From positions 16,162,776-16,226,775 of the forward strand of contig NC_135568.1 of NCBI RefSeq assembly GCF_964340395.1: a stretch of 64,000 nt of DNA, given 5' to 3'. The first letter of the stretch is position 1, and every line of letters starts with the position of its first letter. The notes beneath the pieces were generated by a model. The model was not told the origin of the DNA, made no database searches, and saw only the letters and a program-made list of their open reading frames with translations. Below, piece after piece: positions 22,151 through 34,164 of this stretch. The translations under genes and the position numbers were made by a program. This DNA comes from Glandiceps talaboti (taxonomy: Eukaryota; Hemichordata; Enteropneusta; Spengelidae).

Positions 22151-23640
22151 TGTGAGCCTGTTTTAGCCATCTCTAGTTAGCTTGTCTGGTGTCAACGCGA
22201 TTGCGGAACTTCAACTTCTTAACCAAATTTCACAAATGTTCATGCCTTCAATGATAACAAGTTCTGTATTTACTAATAAGATGTTGATAAGTTGATTACA
22301 ATACTATTTCTAATGTGATATACAGTGCTCAGTTTCTGATGAGTATTTTAACGTGTTTACTAACACGTTTTCACATTGCATTGATTGTAGTGGTGTGACC
22401 GTCACAATTGTCATCATGGTTTACATCATATATAAACGTTGTACGATCGTCCCAAAATGGTTGAAGTATTGTTCCTTGCATAACAAGCTCTATTTACAGA
22501 CATACATTAATTTGAACGTATCAAATGTAGCTCTATAGCTGTTCTCAATGACATGAACTTTTCCCTTTTTTAGAATCAACTAACATGTATGCTTTATATA
22601 TTTAATTCAAAAATTATTGAATAGATCATAGACCCTCGAGGGACTATGAATAGATGAATCAACATTTGCAGAAATCTTTAGAGTATTTGAAGGCTCAAAA
22701 GAAAACAATACAAACAGTAAGTGAAGTTATCTGCTATGAAGTAACAACCATATTGGGCATAAGGACAGTTCTTGTATTTATGACATTGATAGTCTTTACC
22801 AATGTGAAAAGTCTTATTTTTTTATTCACTGTACTAGCTAACTATAAAGTCAGAGATTTCACACGTTTTTGTTTTTCCACTCTTCAAGGGAAATCTTTCA
22901 AGTCTTTCCAATTTGCTCATACAGTGTTGATGGAATAGCCTTATGGGGTTATAGATCAATTGAATCAGTAACAATTAATCCACACGTCAATCTACCTTAT
23001 TTTTACCATAAACGTTTCTGAACAGAAAGGTGTATAAAAATCGATACTCAGTGGGTCAGTAGATATTTGCTTTCACCTGCCCACTGCATCTATTTCTTTT
23101 GTCTTACAGGTTCTACATCTACACCACAAACATGTGGAACAAATGGATGTACAGGTATGTGCAATGAAGCCATTTCCAAATGTAAACATACAAATGTATG
23201 AAATTTTCATCAACACATTTTTACCATAAACAGATCTGAACAGAATCTTGCATCAAAATTATACTTTGAAATGCATCAGTGGGTCACTACAACAAGGAGC
23301 CTGTACAAAAACTAGTATTGGGATGTGCAGCACATGTATCCACGCACTCACTCGTCACCTGTATTTTCAAATGTCTTATTCCTCTACATAACTTAGTTTG
23401 CATTTTACAGTTTACAATATGTAAATTTTTGATAGATTTGTTTGACAAACTTGCTGTTTTAATACATTTTTATTGCCAATTGTGGAACATAAATAGATAT
23501 ATCTTGAAAACAAGTATGGGATTCTGTTTGCCATTGCATCATCAAACCAAAGTCTTGAACTTTATGCATTGTTATGGAATTTCAAGGAGAACCTTTCTGA
23601 ATCACTAGAAGAATTTTCTGCAATCCTGCAATCAAGAAAG
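22151..23640. other. No clear gene
   Basis: Mostly AT-rich non-coding sequence. A 45-nt exon-like segment (23110-23154) sits between a TTACAG acceptor and a GTATGT donor and is open in phase 0, but nothing nearby anchors it. A 94-codon frame at 22654-22938 is not recognised. Confidence 0.3.
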
Positions 23641-24730
23641 TAAGGATGAACACCGTGGCAACATAGTGAAATACCTGAATGACACCAATATGAACAAGGT
23701 ACTGATGTAAGAAGGAATGGACGATGTGAAAGCCCAGGTCACTGTGCAAAGTATGGTTTCTACACTATACAAGAGCTGACTATAAATAAAGTGCTGGAGG
23801 TTCAATTAGTACAGGTCAGTATGTATGAATATATATGAATATATATGCTTTTCATAGCTATCAAATCTTGATTTGTGAATTGTTCATCACAATCTCAAAA
23901 ATTATATTTTTTGTACAAACAAATACCCCCTGGTAGAAGGTTAATCCTCTTTCTATTGGTGGTATTTTTTTGTGTACACAAAAAATTACAAGTTGGAAAA
24001 AGGCAGATTAACAACCCATGATGTCTTGCTGTCAATGTAATACGGCAAAACCTCTTGTGCCATTTGAATGACATTTATTTACATTTGTTGGCAGAGTAAT
24101 GTAGTAACTTGAAGGTCTAGTGTTCACATGGGAAAAGTAGCACTGGAGAGATGTCTAGAGTGTTTGGACAGGGAAACCCTCCTAATAAAGGGTATTGTAA
24201 AGTGCAAATGTCTGCAAATTAATAAATGGCTAAGAGTGAATATGGAGTGTGTGAACCATCGCTTTGACATCAAATTGTTTTTTAAGTATTACACACTTAT
24301 GAAGCTTTCCAAAGAAAGGTAATGTGATGCAATTAGAGAATGGATGCAGTGAATTGTAAATCACCTATAACCGTGTGCTGTATCAACACCTGATGGTAAT
24401 GGTGAAATGATTAGTGACAAGTGAATGTCACTCAATAACCACATCATTAACAAGCACCAGAACCATGGTGGTATGTTTAATAAATGCGTTCATGGTCAAC
24501 TTAGTGCTGAGGAGAGCCAAAGAAAGAAATGACTGAAAGAATGTAATTGGATACACAGCATACCCAGAAACTATGATGAACCAATGGTATTCGTTGCACA
24601 CCTAGCGCTATTATCACATTTGCTTGATTTTTTGCAGAAAACAGCCGGCAAAGTGAAAAAAAAGTATAAAAAGGCGAAATTCGGTAATGTTCTGCTGTCA
24701 AGCCCACATCAACTTGTAATGCTCTAACTC
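23640..24730 (+). pseudogene. Decayed DDE-type transposase-like gene, copy 1
   Basis: Starts with a broken NGRCESPGHCAKYGFYT block (about 23720-23765), as in a family of multicopy invertebrate proteins that carry CDSPG..AKYGTYTLM. It continues with ALERCLECLDRETL (24130-24180), NHRFDIKLFFKYY and LMKLSKER, a stop-broken C-terminal region (CAVSTPDGNGEMISDK then LNNHIINKHQNHGG, 24390-24480), and a basic end. Several TGA/TAA codons interrupt it. Likely a dead transposon gene. Confidence 0.5.
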
Positions 24731-24919
24731 TTGGTATGGTACCGCGGATGGAATTTGGATACCTCTAAACACTTCTTGGGTCTTGAAGGCTCCGTAATTA
24801 ATGTTGGCGTTAGGAAATGACCGATATTTTACCAGGTAAGGCGTAATTTAGCAGAAAAATCCGCCCAACTTTGCGATTAAGATCTGAATCGGTTCCGTCT
24901 ATTTGCGTTTGTATAAGAG

Positions 24920-25010
24920 GAATTGTAGCGTTCGATTCGGGTTAAACTTTGGAAAGAAAAAAGGCACAAAAACCCTCAAAATCCCATCGAACGCTACAAT
25001 TATTGCAGCT
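24920..25010. repeat. Hairpin element, second copy of family at 9574
   Basis: Arms GAATTGTAGCGTTCGAT (24920-24936) and its complement at about 24986-25002, followed by ATTGCAGCTA as at 9681. Lies between the two transposase-like copies. Confidence 0.6.
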
Positions 25011-25434
25011 AACAATTCACATGAGATCAAACAACCTGCCCTAAAATAAAGAACAATGACATCATATCGAGTTCATTTGACCACCGTTGGCTCTTTTTCA
25101 CTACAACACAGACCAAAATTGACGTGAACTTTATGTATGTTCATTTAGAATTTGTTTTCAAAATGTGATAGCGACGGCAGGTAAACCCACCTGTTGGAGA
25201 TATTCCGAAAATAATGTGATGACATATATTTGCATATTCATGAATCTCATCACGATTAGGCCTTACATATAACTGTTTGCTTCCTAATTTTTAGTGGTCT
25301 GTGATTTATCTGACCCAAGCCCGTTTTTTCACTGCTGATTCTAAAACACTACGTATTCTGGGTAAAATGGTGAAGTCTCACGAGAAATATAGTGGATGCA
25401 GATATACTGACATCACAATATAAACTGTTCTTGT

Positions 25435-25960
25435 AGAGTGAATATGGGGTGTGTGAACCATTGCTTTGACATCAAATTGTTTTTTAAGTATTACAGACTT
25501 GTGAAGCTTTCCAAAGAAAGGAAATGTGATGCAATTAGAGAATGGATGCAGTCAATTGTAAATCACCTATACTGGTGTGCTGTATCAACACCTGATGGTA
25601 ATGGTGAAATGATTAGTGACAAGTGGTTGTCACTCAATAACCACATCATTAACAAGCACCAGAACCACGGTGGTATATTTAATGAATGCGCCCATTGTCA
25701 ACTTAGTGCTGAGGAGAGCCAAAGAAATAAATGATTGAAAGAATGTAATTGGATACACAGCATACCCAGAAACTGTGAACCAATGGTACTCATTGCACAC
25801 CTAGCGCTATTATCACATTTGTTTTTAATTTTTTGTGGAAAACAGCCAGTAAAGTGACAAAAAAGTACAAAAAGGCGAAATTCGGTAATGTTTGCTTGTC
25901 ATTGCAAGCCTGTCCGCTGTCAAGCCCACATCAACTTGTAATGCTCTAACTTGTGGTATG
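25435..25960 (+). pseudogene. Transposase-like C-terminal fragment, copy 2
   Basis: About 500 bp closely matching 24237-24720. Here the frame stays open for 98 codons: VNHCFDIKLFFKYYRLVKL, then HLYWCAVSTPDGNGEMISDK and WLSLNNHIINKHQNHGG, ending at a TGA where copy 1 also stops. Copy 2 keeps tryptophans that are stops in copy 1, so it is closer to the ancestor. Confidence 0.6.
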
Positions 25961-26788
25961 GTACCGTTATGGCAGAAGTGAAGATAAAATGGCTGCAACC
26001 AGCAAAGGACAATGGGAAGAGAGTTAATAAAGGCATCGAAAGTTCGACCGAAGATATTTTCAACTGGTGATACAGTCCGGTGAAATACAAAATTGTTTTT
26101 TTAACAAGGCTGTTGTCCTCGAAACAAGTATAAACTCGCTAGTTTTCACAGTTTTCTGTATGGTGGGCTGTGTTCGGGGACACAAACCAAAATTGAACAC
26201 ATTTCTGAATCCTTTTGTTGAAGAGATGATTAGACTAGGAACAACTGGTATCAGTACAGTAAATCGTATATTCTGAATCCTTTGTGTCAGTATGATTTAC
26301 AAGTTCCTCTATATTTCTGTGCTCGAGTATATCAGCAATACATGGTGTCTGAATGGTTCTTTTCAACTTGTCTTTCAGGTTCATTGTTAGAAAGAAACCA
26401 CCACTCTGACTTGTAGGATTCTTCATGATCAAACTCACTGACCACAGCTGTCACAGTCAGGATGAAATTTGTCAGGACCAAGATATGACATACAAATTCC
26501 TGAAATGAACCTGAAACATGAAAAGAAAAGTTTTTTTGTTAATATTTTAATCATTACAGTCTTAGGTGAATAATCAACAATTCCACATTAAGTATTGATA
26601 TTAAACTATGTCCTTCTATACCATATTTGATGCAAGAATTAATAAGTCGCCAATCAGATAGATTTACTGATTTTGAAACCCCAATTAAAGGATAGTCACT
26701 ATCTTCAAGTATTACCAGTGAAATCTTTTAATCTGCTTTGTACTTCATAATTTGAGGGTTAATAATGTCATCTGTCTTGTTATTTCAG
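25961..26788. other. No recognised gene
   Basis: Short frames only. A 69-codon frame at 26067-26276 is unrecognised. Confidence 0.3.
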
Positions 26789-26839
26789 CTGCTACGGATG
26801 TGACATACAGTTACTGCAGACTTGACATTACAGCCTCAG
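26789..26839 (+). CDS. Small exon candidate, unassigned
   Basis: 51 nt between GTTATTTCAG and a GTTGGT donor, open in phase 1-1 (ATDVTYSYCRLDITASG). May be a 5' exon of BEN-A or belong to another gene. The phase does not match the next basic exon. Confidence 0.3.
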
Positions 26840-27146
26840 GTTGGTTTTAATATCCCTAAATTTATTGAAAAAAATTGTGGCTACTCGTGTATGTATTTCA
26901 GACTAGCCGGACAACAGTGGTTAAATGCCAATTGTGGTTCACCCGACCCTTTCTCACGCTAACATTTCATAAAAAAAACTCCAACCGCTTTCGTGTGGAC
27001 CCTTCCTCCGCGGCAGGGTTGCGTTGATGTATCAGTTGACCGCTCATTATGTTTGTTGCTGTGGCACCATTTTTATAATGTACTGACATGTGTATGTTTG
27101 TGTACTGGCAACGTTTTTGACATTTTCCTTCTCATTTCAATTACAG

Positions 27147-27471
27147 CCACCGGCTAAAAAAAGACGAATGACAGACACTAGTGCAAAGGTACATATATTT
27201 TTGTAAATACTAAAGCGAACATCGGTACTTAACGTTACATGAGTTAAGATTTCGTTGCGCACGAAAAATGTTGAAAATTATCTTGTATGTGAAGTAAGCT
27301 GGCAAGTTCCATCAGACACCACAAGAAGACCATATAAAAGAATACAATGTACCACTTTCCACATAACTTTAACGGTGTGTCATTATTTTTACACAGGGTA
27401 AGAATAAGAAAAGGAAGTGTAAAGAGAGTGACAAGGGGACGAAGAGTAACAAAAAATCAAAGAAACAAGGT
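27147..27471 (+). CDS. BEN-A: two basic NLS-type exons
   Basis: Exons 27147-27188 (acceptor CAATTACAG, donor GTACAT) and 27397-27471 (acceptor TTTTTACACAG, donor GTAAGT), both phase 0-0. They encode PPAKKRRMTDTSAK and GKNKKRKCKESDKGTKSN then KKSKKQG. PPAKKRR and KNKKRKCK are strong nuclear-localisation-type clusters, fitting a DNA-binding BEN protein. Linkage to the BEN exon at 28269 is inferred from strand and spacing; the phase at that exon (1) does not match directly, so an exon is missing or mis-bounded. Confidence 0.5.
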
Positions 27472-28268
27472 GTAAGTACACGTTTTTGTTTTGGTCAAAT
27501 TACCAACGTACAGTTCACTGCCATAATTGTTATATTTTTATCTGTAACTGTTCGTAAGTTATCAATGTATCGGCGCCCTATAATAAAATAAAAACAATAT
27601 TATATGTGTGTTTATGGATGCGTAATAGAAACAAAATTGTTGTCCCGATAACCTCACCTTGCTGACCTATGCCGACATAATTTATGCTTATGAATGAGTA
27701 AAAAACGTTTGCAACATTTGAAGGTTAAATAGCAGTCCCCCTAGCCAGAAGTATTCATACCTTTACATTGAATATAATACCTTGATAGTTAATGTCGAAT
27801 ATATTTCTCATGTACATTATCTTACGCAATGGACACAAGGAAGTCTGTGATCTTAAATGAACAATGATATGTCGTTTGTGAAGTGAAATATTCGAATCTA
27901 GATCTGTACCGGGTTCTAAATTTCAATTATTCGTTTCAATTTCTAAATATGTACATGCAAAGTGTTATCATGAGAATCAAACCGATGATCACGAAATATC
28001 GGGCGTCAGGAGCAAAACTAAGAATTAAAACTGACTTATTTTTTAACGAGGTCGTTATTGGAATAACAGTCTTTATTGCGATTAATGTCATATATATGAA
28101 TATAAGCTTTAAGTGTTGTATGACATATCCATTGATGTATACGTTTTGTTCATTTGCACATGTAGCCGAAACTGATAAAATTTTCGCGATACTTACACGA
28201 TCATTTACCAAGTGTTTCCCTGACAAGTTATTTCCATACTGATTTGTCTATCATATGTACTTACTCAG

Positions 28269-29759
28269 ATACAAATCGAAGCAGTATGTACAAGTGGGGG
28301 CACGACAACCGAGTCAGTGACAGCGCAATGGATGATCAAACATGGGTTTCAACAATACAAGTGTTGTTAGAGAACGATGCCTCAACGCAGACAGACGATG
28401 AACCAATTTATGATGAAGTGATAAGACTGAGGAAAAGGGCTGACGACTTAGAAAAAGAAGTGGCGACCCTCAAGCAGACGGAAAGGGCAAGGGGTGAATA
28501 TGTACTACATCCACTGCAACCACCCACACACACTCATTCACAACAACATACACCAACGGCACATGCATACATGTACACACACTCACAACTGATTGATATA
28601 CCACCTCCATCATACACACAACCATCTCCTCCACCACTGCCACCACCACCGCTAGAACTCATCGATACACCACATTCACTTCCATTGTACACACAGCCAT
28701 CCCCACCACTACCACCACTATAGTACTACTACCGGTCACCACCACTAGAACTCATACATACACCACCATCACAATCACCACCACCATTGCCACCACCGCT
28801 AGAACTCATCGATACAAACTCACCAGCATACACTCACTTTACTCCATCAGAGCACACGCACGCAAGAAATCTACATTCGTCCCAAACATTAAACACTGCA
28901 CACATGCACTTACCACCACGTGCACGTACACCATCAAGGCATACCTACCTGTATAATAATTCACACGCACTGCAACCCCAACACTCTCACTCGAGAAATA
29001 CATACACGTACTCTCATTCACCAACACCTCAACACACTCACTCAAGACATACATACATGGGCACGCAGCACTCACCAACACCGCAACACACTCACTCAAG
29101 ACATACATACATGGGCACGCATCACTCACCGACATTGTGCCATACACAGTCGAGTCATACCTACATGTACACTCACTCAACCCTGTCATCTCCATCGTTG
29201 GGACATACACACACTCACAAACGCTGCAGCCTCCACCATCACCACCACCACCACCACCGGAATACAGACACTATTCTCACAGACAAGAACATGCACCAAC
29301 ACATGGCACTCCTCTTTCATACAGACGTAGTAGCATACACCACCCATACACAAACCTACAAAACAACACACATTCAAACACGCACGCACGCACGCACGCA
29401 CGCACGCAGGAAGACAACCGGCTGGACTTACTGAAGAACAACTCGAGACGTTAGCACTTAAATGCCATTCCCCTTATAATTACGCCAAGGCTCTTGTTTT
29501 CTCGCTATATGCAAAGCATGAGCGGGTAGGGCGTAATTGTCAGGGGAAGGTATTTAGTGCGACTTCCGTGCAGAAGAGTCAGCTAAGTCCAGCTAGGTTG
29601 AGAGATGTGAGGAAGTACGTTTTTAAGTACTATCCGATTCAGACACCCCTTGCCCTACAGGATAGTGAATGGAAGAAGTGTGTAAGAGCTTTAGACAAAG
29701 GACTGAGAGACGAGTTATACGCCACAGAGCGTGCGCATGCCAGACGGCTGTTATCATAA
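28269..29759 (+). pseudogene. BEN-A: coiled coil, Pro/His-rich linker, BEN domain
   Basis: Acceptor CTTACTCAG at 28268. First an acidic and coiled-coil part (MYKWGHDNRVSDSAMDDQTW, IYDEVIRLRKRADDLEKEVA), then a long Pro/Thr/His-rich linker with ELIDT and HSRHTYMGT repeats, then a BEN domain (29424-29730): LTEEQLETLALKCHS, YAKALVFSLYAKHERVGRNC, LSPARLRDVRKYVFKYYPI, EWKKCVRALDKGLRDELY. BEN domains bind DNA or chromatin partners. The three parts are not in one frame: a TAG at 28721-28723 sits in the open linker frame, and frame changes occur in the linker and at a (GCAC)n run (29380-29408). Either decayed, misassembled or more spliced than I can see. The BEN domain itself is intact to its TAA. 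Confidence 0.65.
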
Positions 29760-29854
29760 TTGTACATGTGTGCACACATAACGAAATTGTTGTAGTTGCT
29801 GCTGCTGTTGTAGCCTGAACGGGGTTTTATATTGTTGTACATATTTTCTCTTTT

Positions 29855-29915
29855 GTATATTAAAAATCAATTTGTTTAAACTTTTGTATATTAAAAATCA
29901 ATTTGTTTAAATTTT
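29855..29915. repeat. 28-bp direct duplication
   Basis: CTTTTGTATATTAAAAATCA followed by ATTTGTTTAAA occurs twice in tandem just 3' of BEN-A, in its likely 3' UTR. Confidence 0.85.
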
Positions 29916-31464
29916 AAGTATGGTCTTCTTGCCTTTTTCCAAGTTGTTCAATTTGTGTGTGTGTGTGTGTGTGTGTGTGCATCTGTATCTGACCAATCTT
30001 TCTTGTAATTTTTTTTTTTGTGATCTGAGGTTAATCTAATATCGCCCTGTCCGTTTTACAATAAAAAAGGATGAACAGCAAGCCACCAACAATATGTTCC
30101 CGATATCATACCCCCCCCCCCAAAGAAAATGTAACCGAGACCCACTCAAGCAAACACATGTCCAATATAAACATACGTTTATAAGTATATAAGTACATGT
30201 AATATAATATACATGTCAGAAACAAATAGATAAATATGCAAAAAACAGAACAATGCTGGCAAAAATCCAAAATATAAACATGCGCTAAATAAGTCAAGCA
30301 TGTTCATATCATGAAAACGATAATTAAAGGAGGGGGCATTTATGATCACCGCGAAATGGCTGGTACTGAACAGAAAGCTGGTAACACTGCCAGCTCGAAT
30401 ACAACAAATATTCGGGCATCATGTATATGTAATCAGCTCATTTGATGGTAAATGACATGGCAATAATACAGTTGATAGATTAATACAAAATAAGAAAACA
30501 ATGTTCGATTTGGTCATGGGTTATATTTCCATGACTGGTTAAGGTCGGGAAGCCAAGTGACCGGTTAGTCAAGACTTGGGCTAAACCGAAGTCAAAGTTA
30601 TTGACACAGGGTTGGTTAGCAATAGACTCTTGAACGTTTCTGTACTAAGGGGACGCATTTTTTTGTGTTTCTCATCTCCAGTGGAAATGTCAGACTGGGC
30701 GGGCTGGTCGGTCGGTCGGGAAAAAAATAAAAAAGGGCATGAAAAAAATCTACTTTTTCTGTTCAATTCTTTGTCCTTTCTGTCTCGTCAGTCTCTCTAC
30801 AACTTCATTTCTCTTCTCTTTATTGGAATCGTTGTTACATGTCTCTTTATATGTCTACCAGCTTGCTTGTCGCAGGGGGGAGGCCGATCCAGGGATGGGG
30901 GTTAGTTACCGGTTCTGGTAAGGGTGTGTGGACAACTCTGCCAACCCCATACCCGATATTTCACCTATTATATAAAAAAAACAGTACCCGATTTTAGAGT
31001 TCAAAATGTTTGTAATATATTTATTTGTTAACATCAACAGGATAAAAATCCACATGTGCTTGAATGATTGCCTTCGTGTATGTGTGACACTGAACTAGAA
31101 CTTAGATGAACAACCTATGTTGCGAACTTGCGATATGTCAAACTATTACGGTTACTACGAATTTGTCATATATCCTGTTCATTATCAAAAATCCTGTCAT
31201 TGCGGCGATTTTTTTCATCAAATTATACAATTAAATGAAAATTCCTACACTCTGAACAGTGTTGCAACTCAACCTACTGATATTAGTTCGACGGTTCTTT
31301 GAAAACCCAAAGTTTTCGAGGGTATTTACGGGGGTGTATTTTTCCGTTTCTTTGATTTTGATTGTCGATCTTCGGATTTTCGGTAAATTTCAGAACCGTA
31401 TATCTCAGTTCGGGAATATTTGTTTTTTCCTTATTTGTAAAGATATCCTTTCTCTCTCCTGCAG
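29916..31464. other. Intergenic, no gene seen
   Basis: A GT run at 29957-29980, poly-C at 30110 and poly-A/T tracts, with short spurious frames. Confidence 0.4.
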
Positions 31465-31721
31465 ATGATAGAGAGAAAGTTGTTACATTTGAGACTCTAG
31501 CTAACAACAAGGAGATAAGTGAAACAATTAAGTCAAGGGATTTAAGTGAATTGACTGCAACTTCCGAGACGGTTGAAAATCCCAAAAAGCGTGCGAAGAC
31601 ACAAAAGAAAAAACCACCACGAACAAAAGAAACCGAGAAGACTATAGAAAATCACACAGAACGTGTTACGAAACAGAAGAAAAAAACATTACTAACGAAG
31701 ATCAGTCAAGTGTCACAGAAG
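31465..31721 (+). CDS. BEN-B: lysine-rich exon
   Basis: 257 nt, acceptor CTCTCTCCTGCAG, donor GTATGC, phase 1 to 0. Encodes DDREKVVTFETLANNKEISE, then a basic run with NPKKRAKTQKKKPPRTKET and TKQKKKTLL, which look like NLS clusters. Position and composition parallel the basic exons of BEN-A. Confidence 0.55.
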
Positions 31722-32333
31722 GTATGCTAGTAGTTTGTGCTTATTTACTTTAGTTTGATGTAATAATTTCATAAAATGATAGGTATTTAAAATGTTTACA
31801 ATTACATGTGCCGAAGGTTATAGAGTGTCATGTGAGTTGCTCTTTGTAAACCATAGGGGTTTTGTCTTTTTATAGCGAGTGGATTACTTCATCAGTCAAG
31901 TTCAAATACCCAAATGCGGCAATAAAGCTGACATTTTCTCGAAAATATTCCAGCAAATTTCAGTTGCGTTATTGCCTTTTTAAAAAAAATGCTTGATTGT
32001 AAATGTAAATTAACAACTAATAACTTTGTGCAACAAATTTATCAGCCCCCCCCCCAATAATTTCAAGCATCTTACCGCAAACGCCAAGCTTTATTAATTT
32101 ATACTAAAGATTTCTTGTTACCACAAAATCAAACGACTTTGTAAAATCAATAAAACCACAATAAAGATCCAAACCACCATGACATTTAGAACTTGGGTTA
32201 TTAGTCGTACTCGTATTTGTATGCATGAGATTATGAACAGTAGCTCGTCATAAATTTCTTACAGTACCGGTTGTTCTCAAATATTGCCTTCCTTTTCAAT
32301 TTACAATATATATTTTTGTGTTTTCTATTACAG

Positions 32334-33300
32334 GGATAAAAAGTTCAAAGAAGATCTGCACCACCACCACCACCACCACCACCACCACCACTATCACCAT
32401 CACCATCACCACAAGTTATCGACTCGGACTATTCACTGTTGCCGTTCCCCAAATCTCCACCTCCATTATCACCGAGGAAATCTAATTCAAAGAAAAGTAG
32501 AAGCATGACAGATCTGCCTTTGCCGTCACCAACAGTTTTCCAACACCGATACGCACAAGATACACCAGAAAACCACCACCATCGATGACGACACGCATCA
32601 CCACCAGATACACAAACAAACAACAATCGACAACAACCCACATCAACACCAACAAACCGCAATCAACGACGACATGCATCACCACCAGATACACCAGAAA
32701 ACCACAACCATCGACGACGACACGCATCACCACCAGATACACAAACAAACAACAATCGACAACAACCCACATCAACACCAACAAACCGCAATCGATGATG
32801 ATGACCCACATAAACACCAAATACACCAGTAAACCACAATCGACGACGCCACGCATCACCAACAGATACACCAACAAATCACAATCGACGACAACACACA
32901 CCATCACTAAGTGATACAGAGAAAATACTAAGAGCAATCTTAGCACTGACCACAGCAGTTACTAGTAAACCGACATGTGGGTGCGACAATAGCAGGATGT
33001 GCCAACCAAAAAGAAGTGGCATGGACGGCAACGATCCACGGATATCCCCCGAGGACAGGGGGCGTTTAGATGACACAATGTTGGACCGGGAATACCCAGA
33101 TTACGGAATTTCTGATAAAAAACTAATAGAAATTCAGGAACAAAGCCATTCTCTGCCCAACTTTGCTGCCAATCTGAACAAACTCCTGTTCTCGTCGGAT
33201 GAGAGAAAATCGAGAAATATTTCAGGAAGCCAGGGTAAAGCTTGTCTTGATAAGGACAAAATAGAATTCATTAAGTGATGTTCCTTTCACCAGTATCCTG
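32334..33300 (+). pseudogene. BEN-B: Pro-rich linker and first BEN domain
   Basis: One reading frame (codons starting at 32586 mod 3) holds a poly-Pro start, IDSDYSLLPFPKSPPP, a 129-bp tandem repeat (HASPPDTQTNNNRQQPTSTP), ILRAILALTTAVTSKPTCGC, and a BEN domain: KKLIEIQEQSHSLPNFAANL, LLFSSDERKSRNISG, LDKDKIEFIK, then CSFHQYPASAANTKHYWKQC. Stops interrupt it: TGA at 32586 and 32796-32804, TAA at 32811, and TGA at 33276 inside the BEN domain, after which homology continues in frame. The first copy of the repeat has TGA where the second has CGA. The acceptor at 32333 opens into TAA in this frame. Probably a pseudogene. Confidence 0.6.
32345..32870. repeat. (CAC)n run and 129-bp tandem repeat
   Basis: A CAC trinucleotide run (32358-32412) precedes two near-identical 129-bp units starting at about 32580 and 32709, with a partial third. 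They lie inside the BEN-B linker and generate spurious ORFs in other frames on both strands. Confidence 0.85.
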
Positions 33301-33436
33301 CATCTGCAGCGAACACGAAGCATTACTGGAAGCAGTGCCAGAATTCGATATAGGGCTGTATAGTGCAACCTCACTTGTTGTAGATCATTATTTTAATACT
33401 CAGGATAGGTAAAACATTTGGCTGTTATTTTTTCAG

Positions 33437-33543
33437 ACATTTCAAACTTATTAGCAGTTATTGAAGGTTTAAAGGAGAAAGATGTGAAAATCCGAACACC
33501 TTTAGATTCGAGCACTACAAATGAAGAAAATCCTGAGGAAATG
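33437..33543 (+). CDS. BEN-B: linker exon
   Basis: 107 nt, acceptor TTATTTTTTCAG, donor GTAAGT, phase 1 to 0. Encodes ISNLLAVIEGLKEKDVKIRT then a polar, acidic end. Sits between the two BEN-domain segments on the same strand. Confidence 0.55.
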
Positions 33544-33774
33544 GTAAGTGTTGACATGTAGAAATTATCACTTTCATTTATTTATCCTCATCAATGTTTT
33601 GCTACCTAGGGTGGCACATGAGTAAATATATCCTCACTCATTTTACTAGGGTAAATTATTAGTAACTACATGTATGGAAGTTTTTTTGTTTGTTTTTTTA
33701 CATGAAAAGGCCCTACATTTTCACATTTCTGTAGCTTCATATTGAATGTAATAAGAAAGAGTTGTATATATACA

Positions 33775-34085
33775 GGGTTCGTACAGTCCTGGAAAATGCA
33801 ATCTACCCCTGGAAAACCCTAGAAAATTGAGTGTCCATTAATTGTTGTTTAAAAATTTTGGGTGTCCCCTGAAGTCTTTTACAACATGAATAATGTGTGC
33901 ATCATGGTACAAGGTGAAATTCACTAGTGTATTATTATGTCTTCCAAATAGGAAGGATGAGATGGGTGAAAATATGAATAAACAGTGTGTGTGTTGACAT
34001 GGGATAAATGTGATCCATTGGTAAACACTCATGGAAAATGACCAAAAATGATCTGAATACCCCTGGAAAACTGATGAAAAAGTGA
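33775..34085. repeat. Dispersed GTCCTGGAAAA-type repeat
   Basis: Begins CAGGGTTCGTACAGTCCTGG and contains repeated CCCCTGGAAAAC motifs to about 34075. This pattern of GGTTCGTACAGTCCTGGAAAA is a common dispersed repeat in invertebrates (recalled, not searched). Lies in a BEN-B intron. Confidence 0.5.
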
Positions 34086-34164
34086 TGGAATGTTATTTGA
34101 CTTTGAATGTAATAATTGTAAATCATTCAAGATGTGTTAAATTTTATAACTTCTATGCTTCTAG

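Noticed and set aside
27883-28242. 119-codon + strand frame with hydrophobic stretches
   Set aside because: No splice context or family match, and an equally long antisense frame overlaps it; AT-rich composition explains both.
32482-32946. 154-codon minus-strand frame
   Set aside because: Antisense of the 129-bp repeat in the BEN-B linker; no splice or start support and low-complexity composition.
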